NCBI GenBank assembly: GCA_963575745.1
Contig: CAUYUJ010014327.1
Coordinates: forward strand, 60,001-92,500
Direction of reading: 5' to 3'
Length of the DNA stretch: 32,500 nt
Source of the DNA: Prorocentrum cordatum
Lineage: Eukaryota > Sar > Dinophyceae > Prorocentrales > Prorocentraceae
Shown here: positions 8,900 through 18,779 of the stretch, piece after piece
Layout: each line of letters starts with the position of its first letter
How positions within the stretch are numbered: position 1 is the first letter of the stretch
Made by a program: the position numbers and the translations under genes
Notes under the pieces: generated by a model
Database searches by the model: none
What the model saw: only the letters and a program-made list of their open reading frames with translations
What the model was told of the DNA's origin: nothing

Positions 8900-10090
8900 C
8901 CCAGCATTTTCGAAAGCTGCCCTGAAACCTCCAGTGCGTCTTCATAGCATCGCCTCGTCCAGACAAATGACGTTGGGCGCAATTCAAGACTCTATCGAGA
9001 ACTTGGTGATCTTCGTGGGTGCGCTTCGACAAGTGCTTCGAGGTCCACCGTGGCGACGAGAGGCATCAAGAATACCTCGCCCAGCAAAGCCACGCTCACA
9101 AACGAAGGGCGCCAGAACACCTCCGCCCTCGAGCATCTATTCCTTCGAGCCGCCAAGGAGTTCTGGGCACCCCCAGCCGCGCTCGCGCCTCCGCGGCCTG
9201 GAGGAGGAACAGGGAAAGAGAAAGAGAGAGAGAGAGGAAGGTCATTTGTTTCCAGCATGCTGGTGCACACCAGCATGTGCTGTTTCCACCTCGACTCGGA
9301 CGCCAAAGGTCATCGGGGGCGCGGCCCGCGACAGGGACGACCTCGGGGCAAGACGTCCTCGAGGATGTGGTCGTCCAGGCAGGCTCTGAGGAGGGGACGA
9401 GGGCGAGGGGAAGGCATGAGGAAAAGAGGATGACGAGGCAGGAGGACCAGGTGGAGGAGTGCGACGAAGAGGACTAGGGAGGAGGACGAGTGGGCGGGGG
9501 GAGGAGCAGGAGTAGCAGGAGGGGGAGCAGGAAAAGGAAGCTTCCGCACGGGAGGGAGGTCAGACAAGGCCAGGTTTCCTGTCTAACGGGACAGCAGACA
9601 GCATGCCCATCTCGAAGTCCGAGAACTTATGCGTGTGCCGCTTTTTGCTGTCCTATCGCCGTCGGCGAGGACGAGGACGGCGCGCATCGGTTGGAGGTGG
9701 TTCGGGGATCTGAACAGGTCTCACTGCACCGACCTTGCAGACGTGCTGCAGCGGATTCTTGCGTGGGTTTCTGTCAATGCAAGAACCCGAAACGGCGAGC
9801 GAAAAACGAAATTATTTTCGCGTGGATATGTTTTTTTCATTCCTGGCCCCCAGAAACATCCGCACGAAATTCACCTCGAAATCCGGAACGAAATTCTCCA
9901 GGACACTCCGGGCTCATCCCATCGTTTTCTGAGAGACATCCGCTCTGCGATGTTGGCGCCATGACAGGTTGGGACCCGAGAAAATCGTTCAGGAGGAGGA
10001 ACGGGGCCAGATCCGCTCACAATCAGCCCCCGGATATCCCTCCCTGGGTCCACCTGGTGCAGTTTTTCACACCAGATCAATATTTCAACG
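8900..10090. other. No gene confidently recognised
   Basis: 9210-9480 is purine-rich (GAGA and AGGAGG words). 9560-10,090 has ordinary composition but no frame that looks like a known protein. A plus-strand frame near 9050-9190 has weak coding character. Confidence 0.4.
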
Positions 10091-10376
10091 TCCTGGTGCT
10101 AGGTCGGGCATGTGCCCCTCCAGGCGGATTGTGGGCGAAACATGGAAAATCGGCACACACAAATAACTATATATATATATATATATCCATATTTATGTGT
10201 ATATATATAGATGTGTATACATATGTGTGTAAATGTATATGTACATGTTTCTATCGATATATAAATATTCATAACAAAACTATTCAGAAGTAGCAAAGAC
10301 ATCGTCCCAAGACTATGTTGTCACTATTTCTGAATCTTCCCCCTGAAGAGGGATACGCCCAATTTCATCCTGGTGC
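10091..10376. mobile_element. TIR element with 9-bp target duplication
   Basis: TCCTGGTGC at 10,091-10,099 is repeated exactly at 10,368-10,376. Just inside, the left end TAGGTCGGGCATGTGCCCCT is the imperfect complement of the right end (TGAAGAGGGATACGCCCAA). Ends match those of the 1255-2375 element, and the left end matches that of the 509-631 element. The interior of about 270 bp is mainly a TA/TG microsatellite (10,168-10,265) with no coding capacity. It is the cleanest member of this family. A Mutator-like or introner-like origin is inference. Confidence 0.75.
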
Positions 10377-10443
10377 CCGACAGCGGCCCAGGGAGGCTGA
10401 AACAGGCAAACAAACACCGCCCCGAACCCAAAAACCTCGAACC

Positions 10444-10650
10444 TGCCCTCCTATTCTTCCTCCTCCTCCTCCTCTTCTCCTCTCTCCTCCTCCTCCTCCT
10501 CCTCCTCCTCCTCCTCCTCCTCCTCCTCCTCCTCCTCCTCCTCCTCTCTCCTCCTCCTCCTCCTCCTCCTCCACCTCCACCTCCTCCTCCTCCTCCTCCT
10601 CCTCCTCCTCCTCCTCCCCTCCTCCTCCTCCTCCTCCTCCTCCTCCTCTC
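10444..10650 (+). repeat. CTC microsatellite, compound
   Basis: Long CTC runs are broken by CTCT and CCACCT interruptions. Poly-Leu, poly-Pro, poly-Ser, poly-Glu and poly-Arg open frames cover it on both strands and are rejected as genes. Confidence 0.95.
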
Positions 10651-11020
10651 GGCCCTTCCCGCGCGGAGCGGCCAAGCCTCGTCGTGGTCCCGCTCGGGGC
10701 CCTGCTGGGCGCCTGGCGGGAGCCCCGCGCGGTTCCCGGGAGGCTCCGGGCCCCGTGCCTCTCAGGACACGCGGGCAGCCTGCCTGGAGGCCTCGTTGAT
10801 GGGGTTAGCGAAGATGTGGGCGTCGAGTTCCTTCGATCCTCGATCCTCGTCCTCGATCCTCGGTCTCCCCCTGCTCCCCCTGGCCCGCCCGGCCCGACAA
10901 AGCCGGACCGCCGTCCCAGTGACACGGCCCCGCGTGCTGTGGTTGGCCTGGAAACCTGTGCCGCCTACCTGGAGGCCTCCAGCATGGGGTCACAGGATCG
11001 AGCCGCGTGACCAGTGCACC
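10651..11020. other. No gene recognised
   Basis: GC-rich sequence with a small CGATCCTCG repeat near 10,835-10,862. No frame resembles a known protein. Confidence 0.4.
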
Positions 11021-11045
11021 GCCGATGCATCGTCGATGCATCGGC
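11021..11045. repeat. 25-bp perfect palindrome, GATGCATCG type
   Basis: GCCGATGCATCG and CGATGCATCGGC are exact complements around a single T. The surrounding 11,010-11,125 shares ATCGGCGACGT and TCCACATCG words with 7-80 at the window start, so the two are diverged copies of one dispersed sequence. Confidence 0.75.
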
Positions 11046-11204
11046 GACGTCGGCGACACAACGGCGCCGTCGGCCTAGAGAAACTCGGGATCCACATCGA
11101 ATGGCATCGCCGATGCCCCGGGGATGGAGCGCCGATCCTCCGTCGGACACCACTTGCGAGACCTGGACTCCTGATCCCCAGGGAAGCAAACGAGAGGGGG
11201 AGAT

Positions 11205-11335
11205 GAGAAAACCTGCTAATAAGTGGGGGTGTCAGAAGAGGGGTGGCTAAGAAGAGGGGGGCTGAGAAAACGGGAGATTAGAAGGGGGCTCAGAAAGGTC
11301 CGCCCACTGAGGGGGGCTGAGAAAGGGAGGGCGCG
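11205..11335 (+). repeat. Degenerate GGGGCTGAGAAA repeat
   Basis: Purine-rich units of about 18-25 bp containing GAAGAGGGG, GCTGAGAAA and CTCAGAAAGG recur five to six times. Non-coding. It lies just beyond the 3' side of the retroelement remnant. Confidence 0.65.
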
Positions 11336-11529
11336 CCACAGTGTCGGAAGCATGCGCGCGGCCGACGGGAGGAAAGGTCCAAATATCACCACGGAAAAAC
11401 GGCGATGCCATGAAATTTGGGGACGCATCATAGCCCCGGTAATGGTATCCCCCCAGTCATCACCCCGTCTCGTGGACGCCCCCGAAAGGCCCAGGGCTCC
11501 TTCAGCTTCTGGTTGGCCAGGGCACTATT

Positions 11530-12207
11530 TGTGCTGATGCCCATGGCCATATCGTCCACGCGGGCGAGGGCGATGCCGACGATATGCTGGTTATCCTACA
11601 AGACCCACACGCGTGGCTCCAAGTTCATGGGCAACCAGCAAGCTGAATACATCCGCGTGGAAACCGCACCGGGACATTCCTTCGGGGCATCGCGCACAAG
11701 CCGTGCGCTTTCTGGAACAGCATGACCAACTTATTCTCCTGGGGCTTCATCGCTTCGCGGAGCTCCTTCACTGGACCAACGAGTATGCACGTCGAGAAAG
11801 TGAGGCTGGCCTTCATATCTCTCTGGTTAGAGCATGAACTACAGGTTGGTGCACACCTGGACAGCCAGATTGCGACCTAGAACTGAGATGGCCGGACTCG
11901 CGCTAGTCGCGGTGCCAAGACGGCGGCCTTGAAGTTCAACTAGCAGAATTCTCGCGCCTGCCGTGCCACCCCACTTGACTGTCAGACACCAGCGCGTCCG
12001 CATGGGTTTCAATCCTGCGTTCCGAAGAGGGCGTTCCGTGACCTTGCTGGCCATCCGAATAGAGGTCTTGCTATCCTTGGCCCCGCGGAGTTGTTCTCGC
12101 AGGCCGGAGCCCACGTTGCGCATCTTGCTCCCAGAACTCTCCCGCATCGCAGCTGCTGCCCAATATGTGGGCTCTCGCTGGGCACGCTTGCCAATCTTGG
12201 ACTGCAT
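11530..12207 (-). pseudogene. Copia-type reverse transcriptase remnant
   Basis: The first RT block is at about 12,010-11,840: MRTRWCLTVKW, then ASPAISVLGRNLAVQ, matching the copia RT start (RWVLT..., then TxSPT...GRN). A second frame at about 11,816-11,690 has KELREAMKPQENKLV and KAHGLC. A third gives DAPKE (11,677-11,691), LEPRVWVL, and the catalytic-box equivalent VDDM at about 11,548-11,559 (usually YVDD or HVDD). A TAG stop at 11,596-11,598 replaces the expected Tyr after WVL. RT copies element RNA into DNA. With two frame changes and a stop, this copy cannot make an intact enzyme as read. Confidence 0.8.
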
Positions 12208-12331
12208 GTCAGGAGTGAGCTCGAAGGGCGCTGTGACCGCGTCCTCTTGGTCGCGAACGTTGGCCAGCGCACTGTCCCAACTGATCTACGCGTGGCGGAA
12301 AGCGCCGGCTTTGTGGCATCAGGATAACTCC

Positions 12332-12751
12332 TTAACTGGGAGCTCGCTTGAGATCATTGTTCTGCGCGCCCTGTCTGGTGCCCCTGCGCGCGTCGCCCGC
12401 GCGGTCGCGCATCCGTCGCGCCCCCGCAGGGGGGGGCTCGGGTGGCTCAGGCCGCGGGCGTTCTGGTCGCACCTCCGGATCCCCAGGAGCAGGCTCACCG
12501 CGGGCAGGGCCCACAGATGGGGTCAGAGGGTCGGCGCCGCCTATGGGTCGAGGGGCGGGTTGGGCAGGCAGGTCAGCCGAGCGCGTCGAGGCTGGCGGAG
12601 GAGCAGAGGAGGGCCCGCCTGGATGCCCGCTGGGCACGACCTCACGTTCCTGATGGGGCTCGGCTCCTTGAGGCGGCTCGAAGTCCATAAGGTCCATGTC
12701 CAAAAACCCCCTCGCCAGATGGTCTTGCTTCGCGTTGGTCAATGAAACCAA
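12332..12751 (-). pseudogene. Integrase-RT linker of copia pol, proline rich
   Basis: This 139-residue frame is rich in Pro, Arg, Glu and Ala after a short N-terminal segment (HLARGFLDMDLMDFEPPQG). Position between the integrase and RT remnants and composition fit the spacer usually present in copia polyproteins. It has no catalytic motif. The frame differs from its neighbours and ends at a stop near 12,332. Confidence 0.55.
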
Positions 12752-13298
12752 ACTTGGAGAACTTGGCGGTCGCGGCGCGGCCCCTGCCGGCCGGCGCCCA
12801 GCGTAGACCCGCTCGCCGAACTCGCGGATCTAACAGGAGTGGCCCCTGGCCGGCCTGGCCTGCCTGAACTTCTTGCCGCCTTAAGGCCCCGCGAAGGACT
12901 GTCGTGCCTGCGCGCGCCGTCTCTTGCATCTCTGCGGGGAGCTCGCTGCGAGTCCCCGCCTCGAAATGGCGCGCCGCGCCGTGCAGTTCGCTCTCCAGGG
13001 GTCGCAGGGCGCGCCCCAGGACGATTCCGCCAGGGCTGATTCCAGAGCCGTTGGTCATCCCGTTGTGAGCAGTGGCGGCCCGATGGAAGGGCCGTTTCTG
13101 ACTGCCGACCAGACCGCCCCAACCTAACGCGAAGACCCAATTTTCGGGTTGGGCGGGCACGGGCTCCACGTGCGTTTTTCCTTGGTTCCCCGACCCCCCC
13201 GCACCGGAAATCGATGGTGATTTTGGGCCTTCGAATTGGGTCGGGGTGGCTTGGTGGCTGGCGAGTTTCACAGGGCGGGCAGGGCGCAAGTGTGCCAT
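12752..13298 (-). pseudogene. Copia integrase, C-terminal part
   Basis: TAHNGMTNGSGISPGGIVLG at about 13,072-13,013 matches the conserved copia stretch where the integrase core ends (...R.G.SP...LGR). The following basic, helical segment fits the integrase C-terminal region. A DDE triad could not be read; 13,300-13,640 upstream is GC-rich and frameshifted. Integrase inserts the cDNA copy into the genome. This is a fragment. Confidence 0.6.
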
Positions 13299-13619
13299 GC
13301 GAGCGACTGCCTCCTTGGCGACACCAATCGCGTCCTCCGCTCATGCTGCCTTCCGATGCTCCTCCGCTTGTTCGGGGCCCTGGATGATGCCCGCGTCTGC
13401 CGCGCGGCCCCGCAGGTCACGCGGGCGGCAATTTCCCTCGGGGCCGCGGCTTCCCAAAATGCTTACGCCGGCCGTCCACGATGAACCTTGGGCCTCCTCC
13501 GAGGTCGCGCTACCGGCGCTGCCGCCCGCTGGAGCAACGCGGTGGTTTTCGCCGATCTCGCCCGGGGTCTCGCCACTTCCAGGGGCGCCGTCGCGCTGCA
13601 GCACGTCCAGGGGCCCCGC

Positions 13620-13800
13620 CAATCTGCCCGGCCCGTCTGGTCGAGCGCGACGATCCCGATGACGGTCGCACGCGCTGCCCTTGAGCTCCCCCGCCAGTCG
13701 TTGCACCAACTGAGGAGAGCCACGACGTCGGAGTAGCGCTTGGAGGGCCTCAGGCGCATGATGCCCCAACTAGTTGTATAGTTTGCGTACCGCTCGCGAC
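13620..13800 (-). pseudogene. GAG-pre-integrase zinc-binding segment
   Basis: AVRKLYN, then a stop, then LGHHAPEALQALLRRRGSPQ and ELKGSACDRH corresponds to the copia pre-integrase pattern (NLGHP....L..LL...G......A..L.C..C). A stop replaces the residue before LGH, and the first expected zinc-binding Cys reads as Gly (KGSAC). The sequence then shifts frame into the integrase. It anchors the retroelement assignment. Confidence 0.65.
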
Positions 13801-15240
13801 GCGCCCTCAATATCTGCAAATTGTCCACCTCTGGGTTGCTGCCCGCGCCTTCCGCGCAGTCCATGTTGGGTTCCTAGCGGACTCGCGGGGCCCCCATGCA
13901 GCGCCGGGGGCCACTTGACGTCCGCTCGCCGCGTCAAGCACTTCCCCAGACAACGAAGATCGGAGCGCGCCGTGGCATCCACCAGCGAGGTCGAGGTCGC
14001 CAGCTGTTAGGGATCTACCACCTGGGCTGGGCGGTGGCAGAACCAGTTTCTCGGTTGGCGCTCGATGGGCCCTTCTCGGGCAAGCCAAGCCTCTTGTGCA
14101 AAGAATGCCGATGCGTTGAAGCCTGGGTCAACGGCAGACTCGCCAATATGCGCCAGCTAGCGCGTGATCTGATTGCTGCGAGAGCGAAGGGTGGAAGCAG
14201 ATGGCGCGGTGGCAGGGCCAGCAATAAAAATGTGACGAGGGTCCAGCTCAACCAGGCGCATGGAGGCCAACTGGCTGCTGGCCTCGGTGGTCAGATCGGG
14301 CCCTGTGGTCAAGCTCCCCTGGTGGACGTTTCCCATGTTTCTGAGCAGCTCCTCCATGACGCCATAGCTGTCCTGCGCGCCTATCGAGATCACGTCTACG
14401 GTTGCCAGCTCGCGGAATCGTGCATCTGGAATTGAGAGCTGGCTCAGGTTCCTGATCTCGTGACTGGCCAAGAGCACGTGGTCTCGCGGTAGCTCCAACG
14501 GCCCAAGTGATTCCCGCGCCCCTGTCGCGGGTCCAACACGGTTCTCCTGCATCTGCTGGGCGTCATTCTGGGCGTTGGTCTTGGGACTCCACGCTCGGCA
14601 GTCTTGAATCTCATTGACCGTGACCATGAGCTGCCGCGGCGTGGCGAGGATCGGCCGTGGCGCGCGCGCGCCCCGTTGGGACCTAGGCGGGCCTCTTCTC
14701 TTCCTTGATCGGGCACTCGGAAATCTTGACATGTACTTCTGTCTTTGGACTGGATGCTGTGGTTGGCCCCTGATGTCTTGGCTTTGTTGGTGGACTCCGT
14801 CGCAGCGCCGGCCTGGGGGCCCGCCCTTGCACGCTGAGGGATCGACGACCGCCCGTCCTGGAGCTGCACGCTTGTTGGGCCCAGGCGGGGGCCCGCGCGT
14901 CTCGGGGCGCAGTCGGACAGGACCATTCCGGCCCGGGGCGGCACGCTGCTTCCGCGCCTCGGCCGACGTCTGGAACGCGATCTTACAGTCGGGGTTCAGC
15001 TGAGAGAAGCGACCTCCTCGTCGTAGAGGCGGGCCGCCTCGGCCATCGGCGCCTCGCCCGCCAAGTCCTCGGCTGCCACCTGGCCGTTATTCTCGGCGGC
15101 ATGTCATGTTCTTCTCGCGCAGGTCCTCGCGGAACTCGGGGCGCGCGCGACGCCGTCTCGAGCGCTGGCGAAGCAGGCGCAGCTGGCGCCGCCGAGGCGA
15201 GAACGAGCGGCGGCCGTGCACGAACGGCCCTCAACATCTC
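13801..15240 (-). pseudogene. Gag-like coding remnant upstream of copia pol
   Basis: Minus-strand frames at 14,157-14,732 (191 residues) and in part 14,444-14,944 and 14,983-15,237 have protein-like composition. Examples are DSYGVMEELLRNMGNVHQGS and, near 14,960, NPDCKIAFQTSAEARKQ. They lie where gag and protease should be in the element. No CCHC zinc knuckle and no DTG/DSG protease motif could be read, so the assignment rests on position only. Stops and frame changes interrupt it. Confidence 0.4.
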
Positions 15241-15990
15241 TCGACTCGACGACTATCCGCCGCCACCTCTGGCGCGAGGCGGAGTGCCCAGAGGCCCGCG
15301 CGGCGCTGAGCGGACGACGCTGCGCTGCGTCTGCTGCGAGAATTGCACGTCTTGGAAGGCCGGGGCCAGTCGCGCCCCAGGCCCTCTCGGGGGTTGGTTC
15401 ATGGGCTGCGCCCCCTTTTGACGCTGCGCCCCCCCGCCAACCCCCGACCCTTGCCGCGTGTCCAAGGTGGCCCCGAGTCGCCGCTCGATCGCCGCAACGC
15501 GCCCGAGATGGCCTCGAGGTGGCCCGCGAGGCCTCCAAGACGCGCCGAGAGGCCTGCAAGAAGCCCCCCACGAGGGCCCCGAGAGGCGCGCATCATCGGT
15601 CGCCCCGAGGTTTCGCCCCAAGGTTTTTAAAAGATGTTGGCGCCCTCGCAATGTCGGCCTCTCGATGCGCCCCAACGCGGTCCAGGAGGCCCCCAAGAGC
15701 GAGGGCTCAAGACGGCCTGAGAGAGCCCCGAAACAGCCCGAGAGGCGCCCGAGACGGCCCGAGAGGCTCCTATATAAAAGCGGCCTCACGAAGGGCGCAC
15801 GGGAGGTAATTAGGGCGCGAACCGAGAAGAGGCTCCCCGGAGGTCCCAAGAGGCGCCCGGGCGGCGCCCGGCGACCCCAGGCAGCCCCCTCACGGCCTCC
15901 AGAAGAACCTCCAAGAAGCCCCAAAACGGATCCCTTGAGCCCCCGTGACTGCATCCTGAAGGCCCCCGAGAATCCCCGCGCGCGCGCGTG
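15241..15990. repeat. Low-complexity CGAGAGGC-rich block
   Basis: From about 15,480 to 15,930 the plus strand is built from degenerate 8-17 bp words such as CCGAGAGGCGCC, CCCCAAG and AAGAGGC. The open frames on both strands, including a 293-residue minus frame, follow from this composition. 15,241-15,480 shows no gene. Confidence 0.6.
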
Positions 15991-16037
15991 ATCCCACGGA
16001 ACATAACCCAGGCACGGTGGTGCGATGCGCCGAAGTT

Positions 16038-16092
<55 letters not shown>
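16038..16092. repeat. (TA)n microsatellite
   Basis: An uninterrupted TA run of about 27 units. Confidence 0.97.
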
Positions 16093-16094
<2 letters not shown>

Positions 16095-16157
16095 CAACCA
16101 GAGTTTGCCTCTGTAGGGGTCCTAGCGGATTCATATGGTTAGGTTACGTTTGCCGCC

Positions 16158-16293
16158 GATTTTCGCCGCGCGCCCGGGTGCCCGGGTGCCTGGGGGTGCC
16201 CGGGTGCCCGTGTGCCCGGATGCCCGCGTGTGCCCGGGTGCCCGGGTGCCCGCGGGTGCCCGCGGGTGCCCGCGCGCCCGGGTGCCCGGGTGC
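16158..16293 (+). repeat. GGGTGCCC minisatellite
   Basis: Units GGGTGCCC, CGGGTGCC and CGTGTGCCC are repeated about 15 times. GGGTGCCC/GGGCACCC is close to self-complementary, so hairpins are likely. Non-coding. Confidence 0.9.
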
Positions 16294-16296
16294 CCC

Positions 16297-16470
16297 AGTA
16301 GCTCTATATCGCCCTATAGCCCTGTAGCCCTATATAGCCCTGTAGCACCAAAACCCTAACGCCCCATAGCCCTATAGTCCAATAGCCCTATCGCCCTATG
16401 GCCCTGTAGCCCTATAGCCCTATTGCCTTCTAGCCCTATAGCCTTATCGCCCCATAGCCCCAAAAAGAAT
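16297..16470 (+). repeat. CCCTATAG degenerate tandem repeat
   Basis: About 18 units of (A/G)CCCTATAG or GCCCTGTAG, 8-9 bp each, with point variation. One ACCCTAAC unit resembles a telomere repeat, but the array as a whole does not. TA microsatellites flank it on both sides (16,038 and 16,492). Confidence 0.88.
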
Positions 16471-16491
16471 ATGTTTGTTTTGTTCGGTTAC

Positions 16492-16501
16492 CATATATAT
16501 A

Positions 16502-16540
<39 letters not shown>
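16492..16540. repeat. (TA)n microsatellite
   Basis: TATATATATGAATATATA followed by a long uninterrupted TA run. The neighbouring 16,590-16,670 is rich in alternating purine-pyrimidine words (GCGCGCATGCATG). Confidence 0.95.
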
Positions 16541-16541
<1 letters not shown>

Positions 16542-16808
16542 AGACTGCATTGGCGCTGCGCGTCATGCGCATTGGTCCTTTGAGTTCTGCGCGCAAGCGG
16601 AATGCGTGCGTCCGTACATGCGCGCATGCATGTATACGCGCGCACGTGCTTGCACGTTCCGTATAAATGTCTAGGTGTCTGTAAGTGCATGAACATGAAT
16701 CTGCGACTCGCACGGGGCATTCTCGGGCATCTTCGCTGCATGCCACGAGACCCTCAACGACTGGGTCACAATGTGAAATGTCACGGGGGCAAAACCAATG
16801 AATACTTG

Positions 16809-17037
16809 CATTCGGAAACATCGTGGGGGTGTTTCCAGGGCCCCAGTGGGCTGTTTTGGCGCCTTCATGGGCCATCCTGGGGCCTTCTTGGGCCGTCTTG
16901 CGGAGCTTGGGCCCGCTGGGGCCCCCTTTGGACCCATCTTGGGCACTTCCGGGGACCTCCCATGGCCCCTTTGGGTCTGTGCTGGGAGCCCTTGGGGGGC
17001 CTCTTGGTTCCATCATGGGCTGTCTTAGGGGTCTCGT
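16809..17037 (+). repeat. Dispersed GC-rich repeat, copy 1
   Basis: Starts GCATTCGGAAACATCGTGGG and ends with GGGCTGTCTTAGGGGTCTCG. The same block in the same orientation lies at 29,974-30,168, 13 kb away, including TGCTGGGAGCCCTTGGGGGG. This copy is about 30 bp longer. Non-coding as read. Confidence 0.85.
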
Positions 17038-17237
17038 TTGTTAGGGCAAAGTGCAGGTGGTACTTAGAAGGGCTGGCGGTCGGCTTCAACCTAGAAATCA
17101 CAAGCCAGAAGTTCAGGACAAATGATCGTTTCTTGTATTCCCCAATCCGTTTCATCCACTCCGCCACCAATCCCATCCTCTCTCCTCCGTCTCCTCCACC
17201 CCCCTCCTCGTTCAACGCTGATCTGTTTTCTCCAATC

Positions 17238-17335
17238 CCCTGACCTCCAACACGCTTGGTCTCCTTGGCCTACCTCATCGAGACATATCGGGTGAGCTCA
17301 CGTATCCGCATGACCCTGCGTGTTGGAGGTCAGGG
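17238..17335. repeat. 18-bp perfect inverted repeat
   Basis: CCCTGACCTCCAACACGC (17,238-17,255) is the exact complement of GCGTGTTGGAGGTCAGGG (17,318-17,335), 62 bp apart. It may be the ends of a small TIR element or a stem-loop. No target duplication was seen. Confidence 0.8.
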
Positions 17336-17339
17336 CACT

Positions 17340-17820
17340 GGCGCCCTACAATGTGCGTCAACTCGGCATGCACGCGCGTGCACCAGTACGTCTACTACAA
17401 GCACACGCACACGTGTACAACTGCACACGTACGCACGTATACTTGCAGGGGTACAAGCGCCAGCATGGATGCGCATTGTTTGCTTAAGCGTGCCGTATGT
17501 AGAATTGCGCACTTGCATACACAATGCGCCCACAACAACACAAGCATCGAATGTCAAGCCATTCGTGCCCCCTCACCTTGTCGGAAGCTTTGGGGGGGGG
17601 TCCCGGGCTAAGTTGCAGGCAGGCCCCAAATGGTTCCCGAAACGCCTTCCGAAAAGGAATCAGAAATCCTTCTCCCGTGGGGCCCCGTCTGTTCATGTTA
17701 TTGTTTTGGCATTTTTCAGGCCCCCGCAGCGCCGAGCTCCCCGCTCGGAGAGGTTCTCGAGAATCTCAGGTCGCCTTGCGACCCGCCCGATTGGCAGCCA
17801 TCTGCCGCCAACCACCTCAC
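17340..17820. other. No gene recognised; alternating purine-pyrimidine tract
   Basis: 17,350-17,480 is rich in CACACG, GTGTAC and ACGCACGTATAC words that could adopt Z-form DNA. The rest has no supported gene. Confidence 0.45.
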
Positions 17821-17826
17821 CATCAC

Positions 17827-18779
17827 TTACTGCTTCTTCTGCAGCAGCTTCTTGCGGGGCCCGCCGATGCCCTTTGAGCGGGAACCGTCGCCGAGGCGGA
17901 GCTCGCCGCTTGGATGCTGGATGGCTCGACTGTCTCAGCGGTGTCGGACATCTTCTCGCCCTGGCCCCGATGAGGGGCAAACGCGTCGGAGGCCGCGAGC
18001 TTTTTCTTTAAGTTCGGCGGGTAGTCCTCGAACTTGCACCGCAACGTTCCAGAGATGTACTTGTTCATCTCGGTCAGCTTCTCGCCAACAGCCTTTACCT
18101 CCTGGGCGTCCTCGGCCGTCTCCAGGGCGATCACGTGGGGGAGCACGCAGCAGCAAAACAAGATCTTCGCTGCTTGGCTGTGCATCTCCTCGTATTCCTG
18201 CACCTTGTCGTTGAACGTCTTGATCGTGGTCGCTTGCTCATCGGCCCATCCCTTCATGCGGTCTGGCAGCTGCGAGCACATGTTCTTCCAAGTCTGTAGT
18301 TGGGTCGCTGCTGAGTTCGCCGCTTGGGCGCCCTTGTCGACTTCTTTCGGTTGCGTGGTCTTCGCGAGGTCGGGGTAGCTGGAGAAGTCCCACTTCTCGA
18401 TTGCTGCGTAGATGCCTGTGTACGCGTGCACGAGCTGCTCCATCAAGTCGAGCTGGTTAACCTTGTCAACCACCCTGTTGAATGTCGCATCCCAGTCGGC
18501 ACGAAGCTGTCCAAGATAGCGTTGGAAGTTCGGCCGGACCGAAACTAGCGTTGGGTGGAGCTTCTCAGCTTCGGTTGCAAGCTGCATCGTGATGGCGAGG
18601 TCAAGCAGGCCGCCTGGAGACTTGCCGTTGGCCCGCTTCGCAGTCGCCTCCTCCAAACGCCCGAACGAGGGCCCCCTCAGGCAGGTCGCTCGAGAACTGG
18701 CCGAACAGGTCAGCCAACTTCTTGCGCACCCCGCGGCCGACGACACCCGAAAGAACAGACGCGATGCATGCGCCGACAT
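17827..18779 (-). pseudogene. Gene B, C-terminal helical segment, unknown family
   Basis: About 300 residues read without interruption from near 18,655, for example EEATAKRANGKSPGGLLDLA, then KVQEYEEMHSQAAKI. Composition is strongly protein-like and largely helical; a frame change near the end leads to the basic tail GPRKKLLQKKQ and TAA at 17,827-17,829. The listed start is only the first in-frame Met; the true coding enters from 18,840 in another frame. No catalytic motif or known family was recognised. It is the downstream part of a coding chain that continues at 18,601-19,282 and probably 20,417-23,040. Confidence 0.6.

Larger units (their letters stand above)
11520..13800 (-). mobile_element. 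Ty1/copia-like retrotransposon, decayed pol region
   Basis: In minus-strand order come a GAG-pre-integrase segment (about 13,770-13,640), the integrase C-terminal side (about 13,100-12,750), a Pro-rich linker (12,740-12,340) and reverse transcriptase (12,210-11,530). Domain order pre-integrase, integrase, RT is that of Ty1/copia, not Ty3. Each domain is in a different frame from the next, with frameshifts and at least one internal stop. RNase H is not seen beyond the RT, and no long terminal repeats were found. It is a truncated, inactive copy. Such copia-like elements are common in dinoflagellate genomes (established knowledge). Confidence 0.8.

Noticed and set aside
7815-9389. 524-residue plus-strand open frame
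   Set aside because: It is held open by a CTC array that reads as poly-Pro; the flanks are Ser/Arg/Pro noise with no domain.
10315-11206. Overlapping 231- and 277-residue plus frames and a 186-residue minus frame
   Set aside because: All pass through CTC microsatellite giving homopolymeric peptides.
16093-16130. Possible right end of the TIR family (TTTGCCTCTGTAGGGGTCC)
   Set aside because: Some similarity to the 2352 end, but no partner left end and no target duplication could be found.
15253-16134. 293-residue minus-strand frame
   Set aside because: It runs through the TA microsatellite and CGAGAGGC low-complexity DNA; no family resemblance.
16297-16470. Possible telomere repeat
   Set aside because: Units are CCCTATAG rather than the expected CCCTAAA; only one unit looks telomeric and the array is internal.
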